From: Hyphomicrobiales bacterium | GTDB lineage: Bacteria > Pseudomonadota > Alphaproteobacteria > JAPOUT01 | Assembly: GCA_026708545.1 (NCBI GenBank) | Contig: JAPOUT010000109.1 | Coordinates: 86,522 to 150,521 of the forward strand | Direction: 5' to 3' | DNA length: 64,000 nucleotides | Position numbers and translations under genes: made by a program | The notes under the pieces: generated by a model | What the model was told of the DNA's origin: nothing | Seen by the model: the letters and a program-made list of their open reading frames with translations, nothing else | The model's database searches: none | Part shown: positions 9,649 through 18,975 of the stretch, in pieces | Layout of the letters: each line of letters opens with the position of its first letter | How positions within the stretch are numbered: position 1 is the first letter of the stretch

Positions 9649-11429
9649 TGCCAACGCCAGCCTTGATCGCCCTAACGCAGAAAGGCGCAACAACGGCGCA
9701 ACGTTTATTGCAAATTTTTCCAGATGCAGAGATACACGCGCGCGAAGGTCGTGTCGCGGACGCGCATAGTTATTTCTCGAGCATTAAGGAGGTATTGCCC
9801 GTGCTGTTTGCGCGCGGCATTCCCATAGTTGCGTTTTGTTCAACTGGGATTATCATCCGCGCGCTTGCGCCAACATTAAACGAAAAGCATGCCGAGCCAC
9901 CAGTATTAGCGCTAAGTGAGGACGGCAACCGAATCGTTCCGCTGCTAGGCGGACATCGAGGCGGTCATACGCTCGCACAAGAAATCGCTGAATATCTCGG
10001 AGGTTGGATTGCCTCGACCGGAGCGGGAGAAAATCGTTTTGGCGTGATGCTGGATGCGCCGCCTGTCGGCTACCACCTCTCGAACGCTTCAGATTATCCG
10101 GCGTTCGTTGCCCGGTTATTGCAACAAGAGGGCGTGCGCCTAGAACGAGACGATGACACCCCTCCTCCCCTGTGGTTAACGCAATCCCGTTTACCATGGA
10201 AGAAGACGGCAGAGATGTCAATTCACGTCACCCTTAAGGAAGGACAGGGAAGTTCGAAGCGGCTTGTCTACCATCCCCGAACACTGCTCCTGGGAATTGG
10301 TTGCGAGCGCGGCATTGATGCAGATGAATTGCTTGCGCTAGTGAACGGGGTATTGCGCCGTGAAAGTTTATCGCGTGATTCAATCGCGGCAATTGTGTCG
10401 GTGGATATAAAAATGGATGAGTCCGCATTGATTCACTTGGGGGAAATATTGGATGTTCCTGTTCGTTTTTTTTCCGTGGAGCAGCTGGAGCACGAGACTC
10501 CGCGCTTAAAGAATCCTTCGGAAGAGGTTTTTGCGGCAATTGGATGTCATGGCGTTGCCGAGGCGTCTGCGTTGGCGGGAGCCGGCGAAAGTGGTGTATT
10601 GTTAATTGAGAAAAACAAGAGTGCACGGGCAACTTGTGCGATTGCGAGGGCGGACAAACCGGTAGATATCGAAAATGTTGGGCGTAGACGCGGCAATCTT
10701 GTGATTGTGGGCATGGGGCCGGGAGGTTCAGCGATGCGTTCGAAGGAAGCAGAACAATCGCTGGCAATGGCAAGTGACATTGTCGGCTACCATTTGTATT
10801 TGCGCTTGCTTAATCCTCTGACGAAAGGCAAGCGACTACACAGTTTTGAACTTGGAGAAGAACAAGCCCGCGCAAAAAAGGCATTGGAGCTAGCCGGGGA
10901 CGGCCGCGACGTTGTGCTGGTATCTTCTGGGGATGCAGGAATTTATGCAATGGCATCGCCCTTGTTCGAGATTCTTGAAGCACACAGGAATCGTGGATTT
11001 ACACTACGGGTTGTTCCGGGAATTTCGGCAATGCAGGCTGCGGCGGCGCGGAGCGGTGCGCCGCTCGGGCATGATTTTGCGGTGATTTCGCTTTCAGATT
11101 TGCTCACGCCCTGGGAACAGATAGAGAAACGTTTATCGGCGGCATTAGAGGGTGACTTTGTGATTGCCATGTATAATCCTGTTTCGAAACGCCGAGGCCA
11201 TCGATTGACACGCGTGTTGGAATTATTACGCTCAACTCGCACCTTGACGACTCCCGTTGTGATTGCACGTAATCTTGGGCGTGAAAACGAACGCGTTCGC
11301 ATCGTTACATTGGAAGAAATCAACGTGGACGAGATTGACATGATGACTCTTCTGTTGATTGGTTCATCAAAAACTCGTTGTTTCGACAACTGGGTTTATA
11401 CACCGAGAGGATATTCGGAGGAAGTATGA
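9630..11429 (+). CDS. cobJ: fused CbiG (cobalt-precorrin-5A hydrolase) - CobJ/CbiH (precorrin-3B C17-methyltransferase)
   Basis: 599 aa; N-terminal CbiG segments (LLGGHRGGHTLAQEIAEYLG; LLGIGCERGIDADELLALV) followed by CobJ (GNLVIVGMGPGGSAMRSKEAEQSLAMASDIVGYHLYL). Confidence 0.92.
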   Translation: MGGKILMPTPALIALTQKGATTAQRLLQIFPDAEIHAREGRVADAHSYFSSIKEVLPVLFARGIPIVAFCSTGIIIRALAPTLNEKHAEPPVLALSEDGNRIVPLLGGHRGGHTLAQEIAEYLGGWIASTGAGENRFGVMLDAPPVGYHLSNASDYPAFVARLLQQEGVRLERDDDTPPPLWLTQSRLPWKKTAEMSIHVTLKEGQGSSKRLVYHPRTLLLGIGCERGIDADELLALVNGVLRRESLSRDSIAAIVSVDIKMDESALIHLGEILDVPVRFFSVEQLEHETPRLKNPSEEVFAAIGCHGVAEASALAGAGESGVLLIEKNKSARATCAIARADKPVDIENVGRRRGNLVIVGMGPGGSAMRSKEAEQSLAMASDIVGYHLYLRLLNPLTKGKRLHSFELGEEQARAKKALELAGDGRDVVLVSSGDAGIYAMASPLFEILEAHRNRGFTLRVVPGISAMQAAAARSGAPLGHDFAVISLSDLLTPWEQIEKRLSAALEGDFVIAMYNPVSKRRGHRLTRVLELLRSTRTLTTPVVIARNLGRENERVRIVTLEEINVDEIDMMTLLLIGSSKTRCFDNWVYTPRGYSEEV

Positions 11430-12226
11430 CGGTACATTTCATTGGAGCAGGACCGGGCGCTGCGGATTTACTGACTTTGCGGGCTAAAGATTTAATTGCC
11501 TCGGCCGAACTGGTTCTGTATGCGGGCTCACTGGTTCCTAAGGAGGTGCTTGCGCACGCGCGAACGGATGCGTGTGTGGTCGACAGCGCGCCTTTGACGC
11601 TCGACGAGATTATCGCACAGATGTCATCGGCACATGCAGAAGGCAAGGATGTTGCGCGAGTGCATTCCGGAGACCCGTCTTTGTATGGCGCGATTGGGGA
11701 ACAGATGCGGCGCCTCCGCGCGCTGGGGATTAATTATGACGTGACACCCGGGGTTCCCGCATATGCAGCTGCCGCAGCGGCATTGTGCGTGGAGTTAACC
11801 TTACCGGATGTGAGTCAGAGTATTGTGCTAACCCGAACGCAAGGTAAGGCTTCAGCGATGCCGAAACGCGAGTCACTGGATATTTTTGCCGCTACAGGAT
11901 CAACTTTGGCAATACATTTGTCCATTCGAAATTTGTCTAAAGTTTGCCGTACTCTCGAGCCTCATTACGGGAACAATTGCCCGACCGTAGTTGCGTATCG
12001 TGTTGGTTGGGAGGACGAAGCGTTTGTTCGCGGAACGCTGGAATCGATAGTTTCGCTTGTTCGTCCGTTGAAAATTACGCGCACAGCATTGATATTGGTC
12101 GGACGCGTTTTAGAAGATGTGAATTTTTCGGACAGCCGTTTGTATGACGAAACGCACGTGCATGTGCTACGGCCGAAGCGGAAGCCTAACGCAGTTGCCC
12201 GGTCACCCAATCGAAAGCCTCGTTAA
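11426..12226 (+). CDS. cobM: precorrin-4 C11-methyltransferase
   Basis: MTVHFIGAGPGAADLLTLRAKDLIASAELVLYAGSLVPKEVL; ATGA overlap with the CbiG-CobJ stop, so start reassigned from ORF-track 11378. Confidence 0.94.
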   Translation: MTVHFIGAGPGAADLLTLRAKDLIASAELVLYAGSLVPKEVLAHARTDACVVDSAPLTLDEIIAQMSSAHAEGKDVARVHSGDPSLYGAIGEQMRRLRALGINYDVTPGVPAYAAAAAALCVELTLPDVSQSIVLTRTQGKASAMPKRESLDIFAATGSTLAIHLSIRNLSKVCRTLEPHYGNNCPTVVAYRVGWEDEAFVRGTLESIVSLVRPLKITRTALILVGRVLEDVNFSDSRLYDETHVHVLRPKRKPNAVARSPNRKPR

Positions 12227-12944
12227 CATTTTTAACTCGCGTGCCAGGGACAGGTGGAGGCGATGCGAGCATCCGTACGGGAATGCCTAATTCTCTTGCG
12301 GCATCGATTTTTGCGCGCATCGCATTACCGCCAGAGTTCTTACTCACCAACAACTCAATGTTCCACTTTTGCAGCAAAGCGCGCTCATTTTTTAACTCGA
12401 AAGGTCCTCTCTCCAGCAACAACTCTCCCGAAGGAAAATGTTGTTTGAATGTCAGACCATCGGAGAAGCTTGACGCTTCGATGGACCGTACAAGAAAAAA
12501 AACATCTTGTCGTGTTATGAAAGCCTCTAATCCCCGCGATCCTATTGATACGAAAACCCTAGCACTTGGAGGCAGGCTCGTCGCTATCTCTTCCAAAGAG
12601 CCGAATTGTTGCCACTCATCACCGGCTTGCGCCACCCAAGGTTCTCGATGCAATTGTGCACGGGGGATATTGCAGTTTTGAGCCGCCGCAGCGGCATTTC
12701 TCGAGATTTTCGTTGCATGGGGATGGGTTGCATCAAGCAACAAATCAATGCTGTTCTCCTGTAGGAAGCGTTCAAGTCCGGTAACACCGCCGAATCCCCC
12801 TCTCCTAACATTTCCACCGACACGAACGGCCTTGTGTGTGCGCCCGGCAAGCGAGTAAAAAATTTCGAGTCCTTGGCATTTGTGCAGGTTTTGCGCGAGT
12901 TCCCGGGCCTCAATGGTTCCGCCCAAAAGGAGGAGACGTGTCAT
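12186..12944 (-). CDS. cobK: precorrin-6A reductase
   Basis: MTRLLLLGGTIEARELAQNL...LLLDATHPHATKISRNA; CobK/CbiJ family; overlaps cobM tail-to-tail. Confidence 0.93.
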   Translation of the reverse strand: MTRLLLLGGTIEARELAQNLHKCQGLEIFYSLAGRTHKAVRVGGNVRRGGFGGVTGLERFLQENSIDLLLDATHPHATKISRNAAAAAQNCNIPRAQLHREPWVAQAGDEWQQFGSLEEIATSLPPSARVFVSIGSRGLEAFITRQDVFFLVRSIEASSFSDGLTFKQHFPSGELLLERGPFELKNERALLQKWNIELLVSKNSGGNAMRAKIDAARELGIPVRMLASPPPVPGTRVKNVNEAFDWVTGQLR

Positions 12945-13993
12945 TCGGCGCGTCCGATGAGGATGCCGCTACGGTTAATAACGAGCAATTCAACCGCGGT
13001 GCTTTCAGGCAGCATGGTGACGACGCGTTTATGTGCAGCAGATGCGATGGCATCGCCGATATTGAGGCCCTCGCACATAAGAAGCACTTCGCCGATACTT
13101 TCGGCACCTTTGATGCGTTGTACAAGCGATTCACTCGCGCCAGCGTTTTTTGCCAACACCGCAAGGAAGTAGAAATCAATATTTGAACGCCTCGAATGCA
13201 GGTCGTTTGCGCCGTTCGCAAGTTTAGAGATTTTGCCCGCACCACCGGCGATAGTAACGCGTTCAACCGGATGCTTACGCAGATATTTGAGAAAACCGCC
13301 GACAAAATCACCCATGTCGATGGTCGCCGTTTCATCAAGCCCGTGCTTGCGCAATAAAGCTTCGGAAAGTTTACCTGTTGCAGCTCCGATGTGTTGAATG
13401 CCTGCGGCTCGTGCTACATCAATGCCTTGCTGGATAGAGTGTATCCAAGCAGAACACGAGTAAGGGATAACAATGCCGGTTGTTCCAAGGATAGAGAGTC
13501 CGCCTTTAATTCCGAGTTTTGGATTCCAGGTTTTCTGCGCGAGTTCTTCACCCCCGGGTACGGCAATTTCGATAATAACGTCATCGCCACCTTCTCGTTT
13601 GATTGCGTTCTGAATCATTTGACGCGGTGCCGGGTTGATAGCGGGCTCCCCAACATCAAGTGGCAAACCCATGCGGGTAACGGTGCCGACGCCCTCGCCT
13701 GCTCGAAACGACACGCCCGAACCGGTCGCACCGTGCTCAACACTCACGACCACCATGGCTTGATGCGTGACATCCGGATCATCGCCTGCGTCCTTGATGA
13801 TTCCCGCTGTGCAACGTTTGCCTTCACGTTGTTTGAGTGCAATGACAAAAACGGGGCGCTTGCCGTTGTCGAGTTCGATCTCGACCGAATCGGGAAAATT
13901 GCCACCCCGGAGCGCGCGGAAGGCTGCAACAGCGGCGGCGGTTGCACACGCCCCCGTGGTCCAACCGCGACGTAACCTTGTTTCATTTTTCAT
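12941..13993 (-). CDS. cbiD: cobalt-precorrin-5B C1-methyltransferase CbiD
   Basis: LRRGWTTGACATAAAVAAFRAL; GGLSILGTTGIVIPYSCSAWIHSIQQGIDVARA. Confidence 0.95.
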   Translation of the reverse strand: MKNETRLRRGWTTGACATAAAVAAFRALRGGNFPDSVEIELDNGKRPVFVIALKQREGKRCTAGIIKDAGDDPDVTHQAMVVVSVEHGATGSGVSFRAGEGVGTVTRMGLPLDVGEPAINPAPRQMIQNAIKREGGDDVIIEIAVPGGEELAQKTWNPKLGIKGGLSILGTTGIVIPYSCSAWIHSIQQGIDVARAAGIQHIGAATGKLSEALLRKHGLDETATIDMGDFVGGFLKYLRKHPVERVTIAGGAGKISKLANGANDLHSRRSNIDFYFLAVLAKNAGASESLVQRIKGAESIGEVLLMCEGLNIGDAIASAAHKRVVTMLPESTAVELLVINRSGILIGRAE

Positions 13994-14080
13994 ATTTGCA
14001 TTCTTGCATATTGTGTTGTGTCATTCCATTCTATCACTTTATTTCTGGAGGTTAATATTAGGAGATTTGCCCGCGGATTG

Positions 14081-15418
14081 ATGATAGCCGCGCCCTGTTC
14101 GGGTGCCGGGAAGAGTTTGGTAACTCTGTGCCTGCTGTCCGGATTTGCGCGTCGGGGTGTAGCGCTTTCTTCCGTAAAAATCGGTCCCGATTACATTGAT
14201 ACAGCCTTTCACAGAGAGGCTAGCAGGGGCGTATGCGTTAACCTAGATGGCTGGGCGATGCGCGCAGGTGTATTGCGCGAGATGGCCGCATTTGCGTCAA
14301 TGGACGCGGACCTGCTGCTTGCGGAAGGAGTTATGGGCCTGTTTGACGGTGCACGAGATGGCACCGGTTCGAGCGCCGATGTTGCAGCCGCAACAGGCTG
14401 GAATATTATATTGGTTGTGGACGGACGTGGCACGGGGCGTTCGATTGGTGCGTTACTGGAAGGTTTTGCAAACTTTCGCAAAGATGTTTGCGTAAGTGGG
14501 GTGCTGTTAAACCGTGTGCGTTCCCCATTACATCGAAAGCTTTTAGAGCAAGGTTGTCACGACGCCAACGTAGAAGTCTTGGGGGCAATTCCAGAGGATG
14601 CTGGACTCCATCTGCCCCATCGACATTTGGGATTGGTTCAAGCTGCCGAACATCCCGACTTGAAAGCGTTGTTACGTCGAGGAGCGGATATTGCCGAAAA
14701 ACATGTCGATATGGAGCGCTTGCTGGCCTTGGCGGTCCCGTTGAAGAACGCCCCCTCTCCAAAACCCCATGCGCCGTTTTTGCCACCGGCACAACGTATT
14801 GCGGTTGCGAAAGACACTGCCTTTGCCTTTACTTATCCGGGTTGGTTTGCCGCATGGCGTGATGCAGGAGCCGAAATTTCTTTTTTTTCGCCTCTCAGTG
14901 ATGAGTCTCCCTGCGAAAACTGTGACTTCATCTTTCTGCCAGGCGGCTATCCCGAACTCCATGCGGCGCAGATTGCAAGCGCATCAAATTTCTTGGGTGG
15001 ATTACGGTCAGCGCAGAAAAGAGGCGTGATGATTTACGGCGAATGCGGCGGTTATATTGTTCTCGGCAAAGGACTTACAGACGAACACGGCGAGCGGCAT
15101 GCGTTTGCCGGACTCTTACCTTTGGAAACTCGCTTTAAGGGAGAACGCACACTTGGTTACCGAAACGCCCGTTTGCTTGCGGACGGTTTCCTAGGTGCGA
15201 AGGGAAACAGTTTCCGTGGCCATGAGTTTCATTTTGTCGAGGAAAGAACCCGAACCAACGGCTTCCCTCCCCCGCTATTCGAGATCGCCCCGCCTGATTT
15301 TGCCGGAGAGGTAGTCACCATCTTTGACACCGGTATGCGTGCAGGCAAGGTGATGGGATCGTTCCTCCATCTTATCGATTGTCACGCTCCCTCCTTGACA
15401 GATGCGATTTTGCCATAG
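14081..15418 (+). CDS. cobB: cobyrinate a,c-diamide synthase (CobB/CbiA)
   Basis: GLMIAAPCSGAGKSLVTLCLLSGFARRG...GPDYIDTAFHREASRG; GATase domain with GECGGYIVLGKGL. ORF-track start 14018 is GTG; exact start uncertain. Confidence 0.93.
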   Translation: MIAAPCSGAGKSLVTLCLLSGFARRGVALSSVKIGPDYIDTAFHREASRGVCVNLDGWAMRAGVLREMAAFASMDADLLLAEGVMGLFDGARDGTGSSADVAAATGWNIILVVDGRGTGRSIGALLEGFANFRKDVCVSGVLLNRVRSPLHRKLLEQGCHDANVEVLGAIPEDAGLHLPHRHLGLVQAAEHPDLKALLRRGADIAEKHVDMERLLALAVPLKNAPSPKPHAPFLPPAQRIAVAKDTAFAFTYPGWFAAWRDAGAEISFFSPLSDESPCENCDFIFLPGGYPELHAAQIASASNFLGGLRSAQKRGVMIYGECGGYIVLGKGLTDEHGERHAFAGLLPLETRFKGERTLGYRNARLLADGFLGAKGNSFRGHEFHFVEERTRTNGFPPPLFEIAPPDFAGEVVTIFDTGMRAGKVMGSFLHLIDCHAPSLTDAILP

Positions 15419-16079
15419 AGGAAAAAAGATTGAGGCATCGATCCATCCATGCCTGCAGAGGCTCATCGGCACCTATGACGTCTTTGTTTGAAACAAGACG
15501 CGCCCATTGCAATGACGCAAATAAAATGTAATCGGAGAAAACAGGGGTTTCACCACCGAAGAACTTTGCACGTTCGAGTGCTTTGCTCGCGGGCATCAGA
15601 GCGTCGCGAGCGGATTGAATACCTGCATCGGCGTTTGAGGCAAGTTCTTCAAGTGTTTTACCGAAACGTTTTTCCCGTGATGTCCGGAAGTATTCCGTGT
15701 CTCTATTGTCGATGCAATCAAGGACCTCTCGCATGAGTGCCGGCGCGAAGAGTCTGTGAACACTGAGTTCAACCCAGTTTTTGAAGAACCCGTTGAATGC
15801 GACACCCCGCTCGCCGCCAAACAAAGACTCTCCGTCCGAAAAGTTCTCTTCGAGGTATGTCGCGATGTGCCAGGAGTCGAAAATCATCTTACCGTCATGT
15901 TCGAGTATGGGAACACTCTTCCACGGCTCCCCTGTATGGGGGATATCTGCGATTTCGCCGAAACGCACGGGCACGATTTGTGCGGTGACACCCTTGTGCG
16001 CGAGCGCCATTCGCGCGCGCCAACCGAAAGGACTGAAATGAAGTCCATCGCGTCCAACGAGGTCATAAAGTTTAATCAT
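15372..16079 (-). CDS. glutathione S-transferase family protein
   Basis: MIKLYDLVGRDGLHFSPFGWRARMALAHKG...SVPILEHDGKMIFDSWHIATYLEE; start trimmed from the over-extended 481-aa ORF. Confidence 0.88.
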   Translation of the reverse strand: MIKLYDLVGRDGLHFSPFGWRARMALAHKGVTAQIVPVRFGEIADIPHTGEPWKSVPILEHDGKMIFDSWHIATYLEENFSDGESLFGGERGVAFNGFFKNWVELSVHRLFAPALMREVLDCIDNRDTEYFRTSREKRFGKTLEELASNADAGIQSARDALMPASKALERAKFFGGETPVFSDYILFASLQWARLVSNKDVIGADEPLQAWMDRCLNLFSSMAKSHLSRRERDNR

Positions 16080-16092
16080 GTGTGTATACTCC

Positions 16093-17475
16093 TTAGTATG
16101 CGTATTGTGTGAAGATGTTTGTGACGTTGCCGTTCCATTTGCCATGATAGCACTCGAGCAGTTCCTGTGCGAGATTTTGCTCTCGTGCAAGTGTTTCCTC
16201 GACGGGATGGAGGAAATGGGTTTCGTCATTGCCGTTGCTGTCGAAATTAGCACGTGCCTTGAGACCGTTGCGTGAGAGTTCGACAAATTTCCGTGCCCAT
16301 TTGACAAGAGGCTCGCCGCGCAGAAGAGTCGAAAGACCGTCTTTGGGAACTTGCTGGCGCATCTGGTTTCGGTCGGATGCGCTCCATTCGCGCACCATCT
16401 GCCAAGCGGCATCAAGGGCGTTGTCATCATAGAGAAGTCCGACCCAGAAGGCCGGGAGTGCACACAGTTGCCTCCACGGCCCGCTATCGGCGCCTCGCAT
16501 TTCGAGGAAACGCTTGAGCCGTGCTTCGGGGAAAATGGTCGTGAGATGATTTGCCCAATCGGCTTCGTTAGGACGTTCGCCTTCCAAACCGGGAAGTTTT
16601 CCTTCAAGGAAATCCCGAAAGGATTTGCCTGCAACGTCAATATATTGGCTGTCTCGATGGACAAAATAGAGAGGGACGTCAAGGGCATATTCCGCGTATT
16701 TTGCAAATCCGAAATCAGGAGCGAAGGCCTGGTCGAGCATGCCGGTTCGTTGCTCGTCAGTGTGGAGCCAGAGTTGAGAACGATAGGACTGGTATCCGGT
16801 CGGCTTACCGTCGGCAAAGGGAGAATTTGCGAATATTGCCGTTGCTATGGGTTGTAGTGCGAGGGCAACGCGAAGTTTTTTGATCATGTCAGTTTCACTG
16901 GAGAAATCGAGATTAACCTGTACGGTACAGGTTCGAAACATCATATCTCGTCCCTGGCTTTGGATTTTTTCCATGTATTTTTCAATGATGCGATATCTGC
17001 CTTTTGGCATGCGGGGAACATCCTTGAGAGCCCAGTGCGGGCAGAATCCGAGTCCGAGGAATCCGATACCGAGCGTTTGCGCGATCGCACGCACCTGCTC
17101 GAGATGAGAGTTGACTTCGTCGCAGGTCTGATGAAGGGTTCTTAACATGGCGCCGGAAAGTTCGAGTTGCCCGCCGGGTTCCAGCGAGATGTTCGCACCA
17201 TTTTTGCCGTTTGGCAGTTTTTGCTCGAGTCCAATGATATTATCCCCTTCGTAATGGGGATTCCAGCCGAATTGTTGCAGTCGATTCAGGAGCGTTTGAA
17301 TGCCGCCCTCCCCTTCGTAGGGAACAGGTGAAAAGTCTTTTTCAAAAAAACCGAATTTTTCATGCTCCGTCCCAATCCACCATTGCTCTTTCGGCTTGCA
17401 CCCACGTTCGAAATACTCGACCAAAGCGTCAAAACCATTGAGCGGTTCACTATCTCCTTGTGCGAGAACGCTCAT
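16093..17475 (-). CDS. gshA: glutamate-cysteine ligase (alphaproteobacterial/plant type)
   Basis: PKEQWWIGTEHEKFGFF...GQLELSGAMLRTLHQTCDEVNSH; ATGA overlap with maf. Confidence 0.93.
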   Translation of the reverse strand: MSVLAQGDSEPLNGFDALVEYFERGCKPKEQWWIGTEHEKFGFFEKDFSPVPYEGEGGIQTLLNRLQQFGWNPHYEGDNIIGLEQKLPNGKNGANISLEPGGQLELSGAMLRTLHQTCDEVNSHLEQVRAIAQTLGIGFLGLGFCPHWALKDVPRMPKGRYRIIEKYMEKIQSQGRDMMFRTCTVQVNLDFSSETDMIKKLRVALALQPIATAIFANSPFADGKPTGYQSYRSQLWLHTDEQRTGMLDQAFAPDFGFAKYAEYALDVPLYFVHRDSQYIDVAGKSFRDFLEGKLPGLEGERPNEADWANHLTTIFPEARLKRFLEMRGADSGPWRQLCALPAFWVGLLYDDNALDAAWQMVREWSASDRNQMRQQVPKDGLSTLLRGEPLVKWARKFVELSRNGLKARANFDSNGNDETHFLHPVEETLAREQNLAQELLECYHGKWNGNVTNIFTQYAY

Positions 17476-18056
17476 GCGGCACACTTTCGTGCAACTTCGA
17501 CGCCGGCGGCCTGAAGCAACTCAAGGGTTTCGCGCATCGGCAGCCCTGATGCTCCCGAGAAAGACCCATCAAGTCTCCGCACGAAACGTTCGCCGGTTTT
17601 TTGTATTGCGTAAGCGCCTGCACGGTTGTTCCATTCGTTTGTGTCAAGATAAGATTCTATTTCATCGAGATGGAGTCGTTTGAAGGAAACGCGCGTAACA
17701 GATGTCTTCGCGCCGATGGTGTTTCCATCACGCAGTACGCACACGGCGGTATGGACTCGATGCGCGGACCCCGAGAGGAGTTTTAGGATTTCACGAGCGT
17801 GGTCCCGGCTGCTTGGTTTGGAAAGAATGCGGCGTCCTTTCGCCACAACCGTATCAGCAGCAAGAATGGTTGCTCCTGCCCGAACATTGCTGATAGCCTC
17901 GGCTTTTGCTCGTGCCAACCGCATCGCTGTTTGTCTCGGCGTTTCTGTCTTCAAGGGTGTCTCATTGATACCTGCACCGATAACCTCGCCGGGCGGCAAA
18001 TCCAATTGCTGCAAGATATCGAGTCTTTGTTGTGACTCACTTGCGAGGATGAACAT
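17472..18056 (-). CDS. maf: Maf-like nucleotide pyrophosphatase
   Basis: FILASESQQRLDILQQL; ATILAADTVVAKGRRILSKP; NNRAGAYAIQKTGERFV. Confidence 0.92.
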   Translation of the reverse strand: MFILASESQQRLDILQQLDLPPGEVIGAGINETPLKTETPRQTAMRLARAKAEAISNVRAGATILAADTVVAKGRRILSKPSSRDHAREILKLLSGSAHRVHTAVCVLRDGNTIGAKTSVTRVSFKRLHLDEIESYLDTNEWNNRAGAYAIQKTGERFVRRLDGSFSGASGLPMRETLELLQAAGVEVARKCAA

Positions 18057-18064
18057 GCCCGAAT

Positions 18065-18283
18065 TTACTTGTATCGATATGTAATGCGTCCTTTTGTGAG
18101 GTCGTACGGAGTCATTTCGACCAACACTTTGTCCCCGGGACGCACTCGGATGTAGTTTTTACGCATCTTTCCCGCCATGTGAGCGATAATTTCGTGCCCA
18201 TTATCGAGTTGGATTTTGAACATAGTGTTCGGTCGGGCTTCGATGACCGTGCCGGGAAACTCGAGGAATTCTTCTTTTGCCAT
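18065..18283 (-). CDS. infA: translation initiation factor IF-1
   Basis: [72 protein letters not shown]. Confidence 0.98.
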   Translation of the reverse strand: MAKEEFLEFPGTVIEARPNTMFKIQLDNGHEIIAHMAGKMRKNYIRVRPGDKVLVEMTPYDLTKGRITYRYK

Positions 18284-18335
18284 AGATATTATTGGTTATG
18301 TTGGAGAGATGTGATTGTGCTGGATTGTAAGTCTC

Positions 18336-18350
18336 TAACGAGAATCGTTA
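18336..18350. promoter_or_regulatory. 15-bp inverted repeat TAACGA-GAA-TCGTTA between lolA and infA
   Basis: Read directly from sequence; possible operator. Confidence 0.35.
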
Positions 18351-18360
18351 TTTTGCAAGT

Positions 18361-18975
18361 CTATTGCTTTCCTTGCCGGAGTTGTTGGGGCGCATCAAGG
18401 GTGAAGAGTTGCTGATCAATGGGAACACCTTCGATGAGTTGCGAGAGCCTGACAAGGGTTTTTCTGCCTTGAGGGTCCGTGATGACCCACTGTCGCAGGG
18501 CGAGCGTGGGTTGGTCGAAGACGAGGGTGATTTCGCCCCTTTCGGAATTTTTATTGTCTCGAAGATGCAGGAGAATTTTGTCGGACTCTTGATAGAACCC
18601 CAAGATATCTGCGTTTCTTTCTATGTTGATATTATCGGCGAGGAGAAATGCAAGAGGAGTTTGTTCCAGAGGGTAGCGCTGTATGGAGTCCGGAAATTGT
18701 TCTTCGACAATATTGACCCATTTTCCGTTTGACACGACCGTAAGCGATCCTCGCGGAAAATACTCGAAGCGGATATGCCCGGGACGTTGCAGATAAAAGG
18801 CTCCGTCGCGGCGATGGCCCCTTGCATCAATTTGAGTGAATCTACCTTGTAGATGGACAAGTTCGTTGAAATAGCGGTTGATCTGCTCAATGGCTTGCGC
18901 TCGTCCGGACGGGTCCTGCGCAAAGGAAGGATTCGCAAAAAGAGCGAAACTTATAACAAGCAGTAAAACCCTCAC
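18361..18975 (-). CDS. lolA: outer-membrane lipoprotein carrier protein LolA
   Basis: Signal peptide; INRYFNELVHLQGRFTQIDARGHRRDGAFYLQRPGHIRFEY. Confidence 0.9.
   Translation of the reverse strand: MRVLLLVISFALFANPSFAQDPSGRAQAIEQINRYFNELVHLQGRFTQIDARGHRRDGAFYLQRPGHIRFEYFPRGSLTVVSNGKWVNIVEEQFPDSIQRYPLEQTPLAFLLADNINIERNADILGFYQESDKILLHLRDNKNSERGEITLVFDQPTLALRQWVITDPQGRKTLVRLSQLIEGVPIDQQLFTLDAPQQLRQGKQ

Noticed and set aside
16080-16817. N-terminal extension of the 481-aa GST ORF
   Set aside because: Extension is gshA read in another frame; GST homology begins at MIKLYD (ATG 16079).
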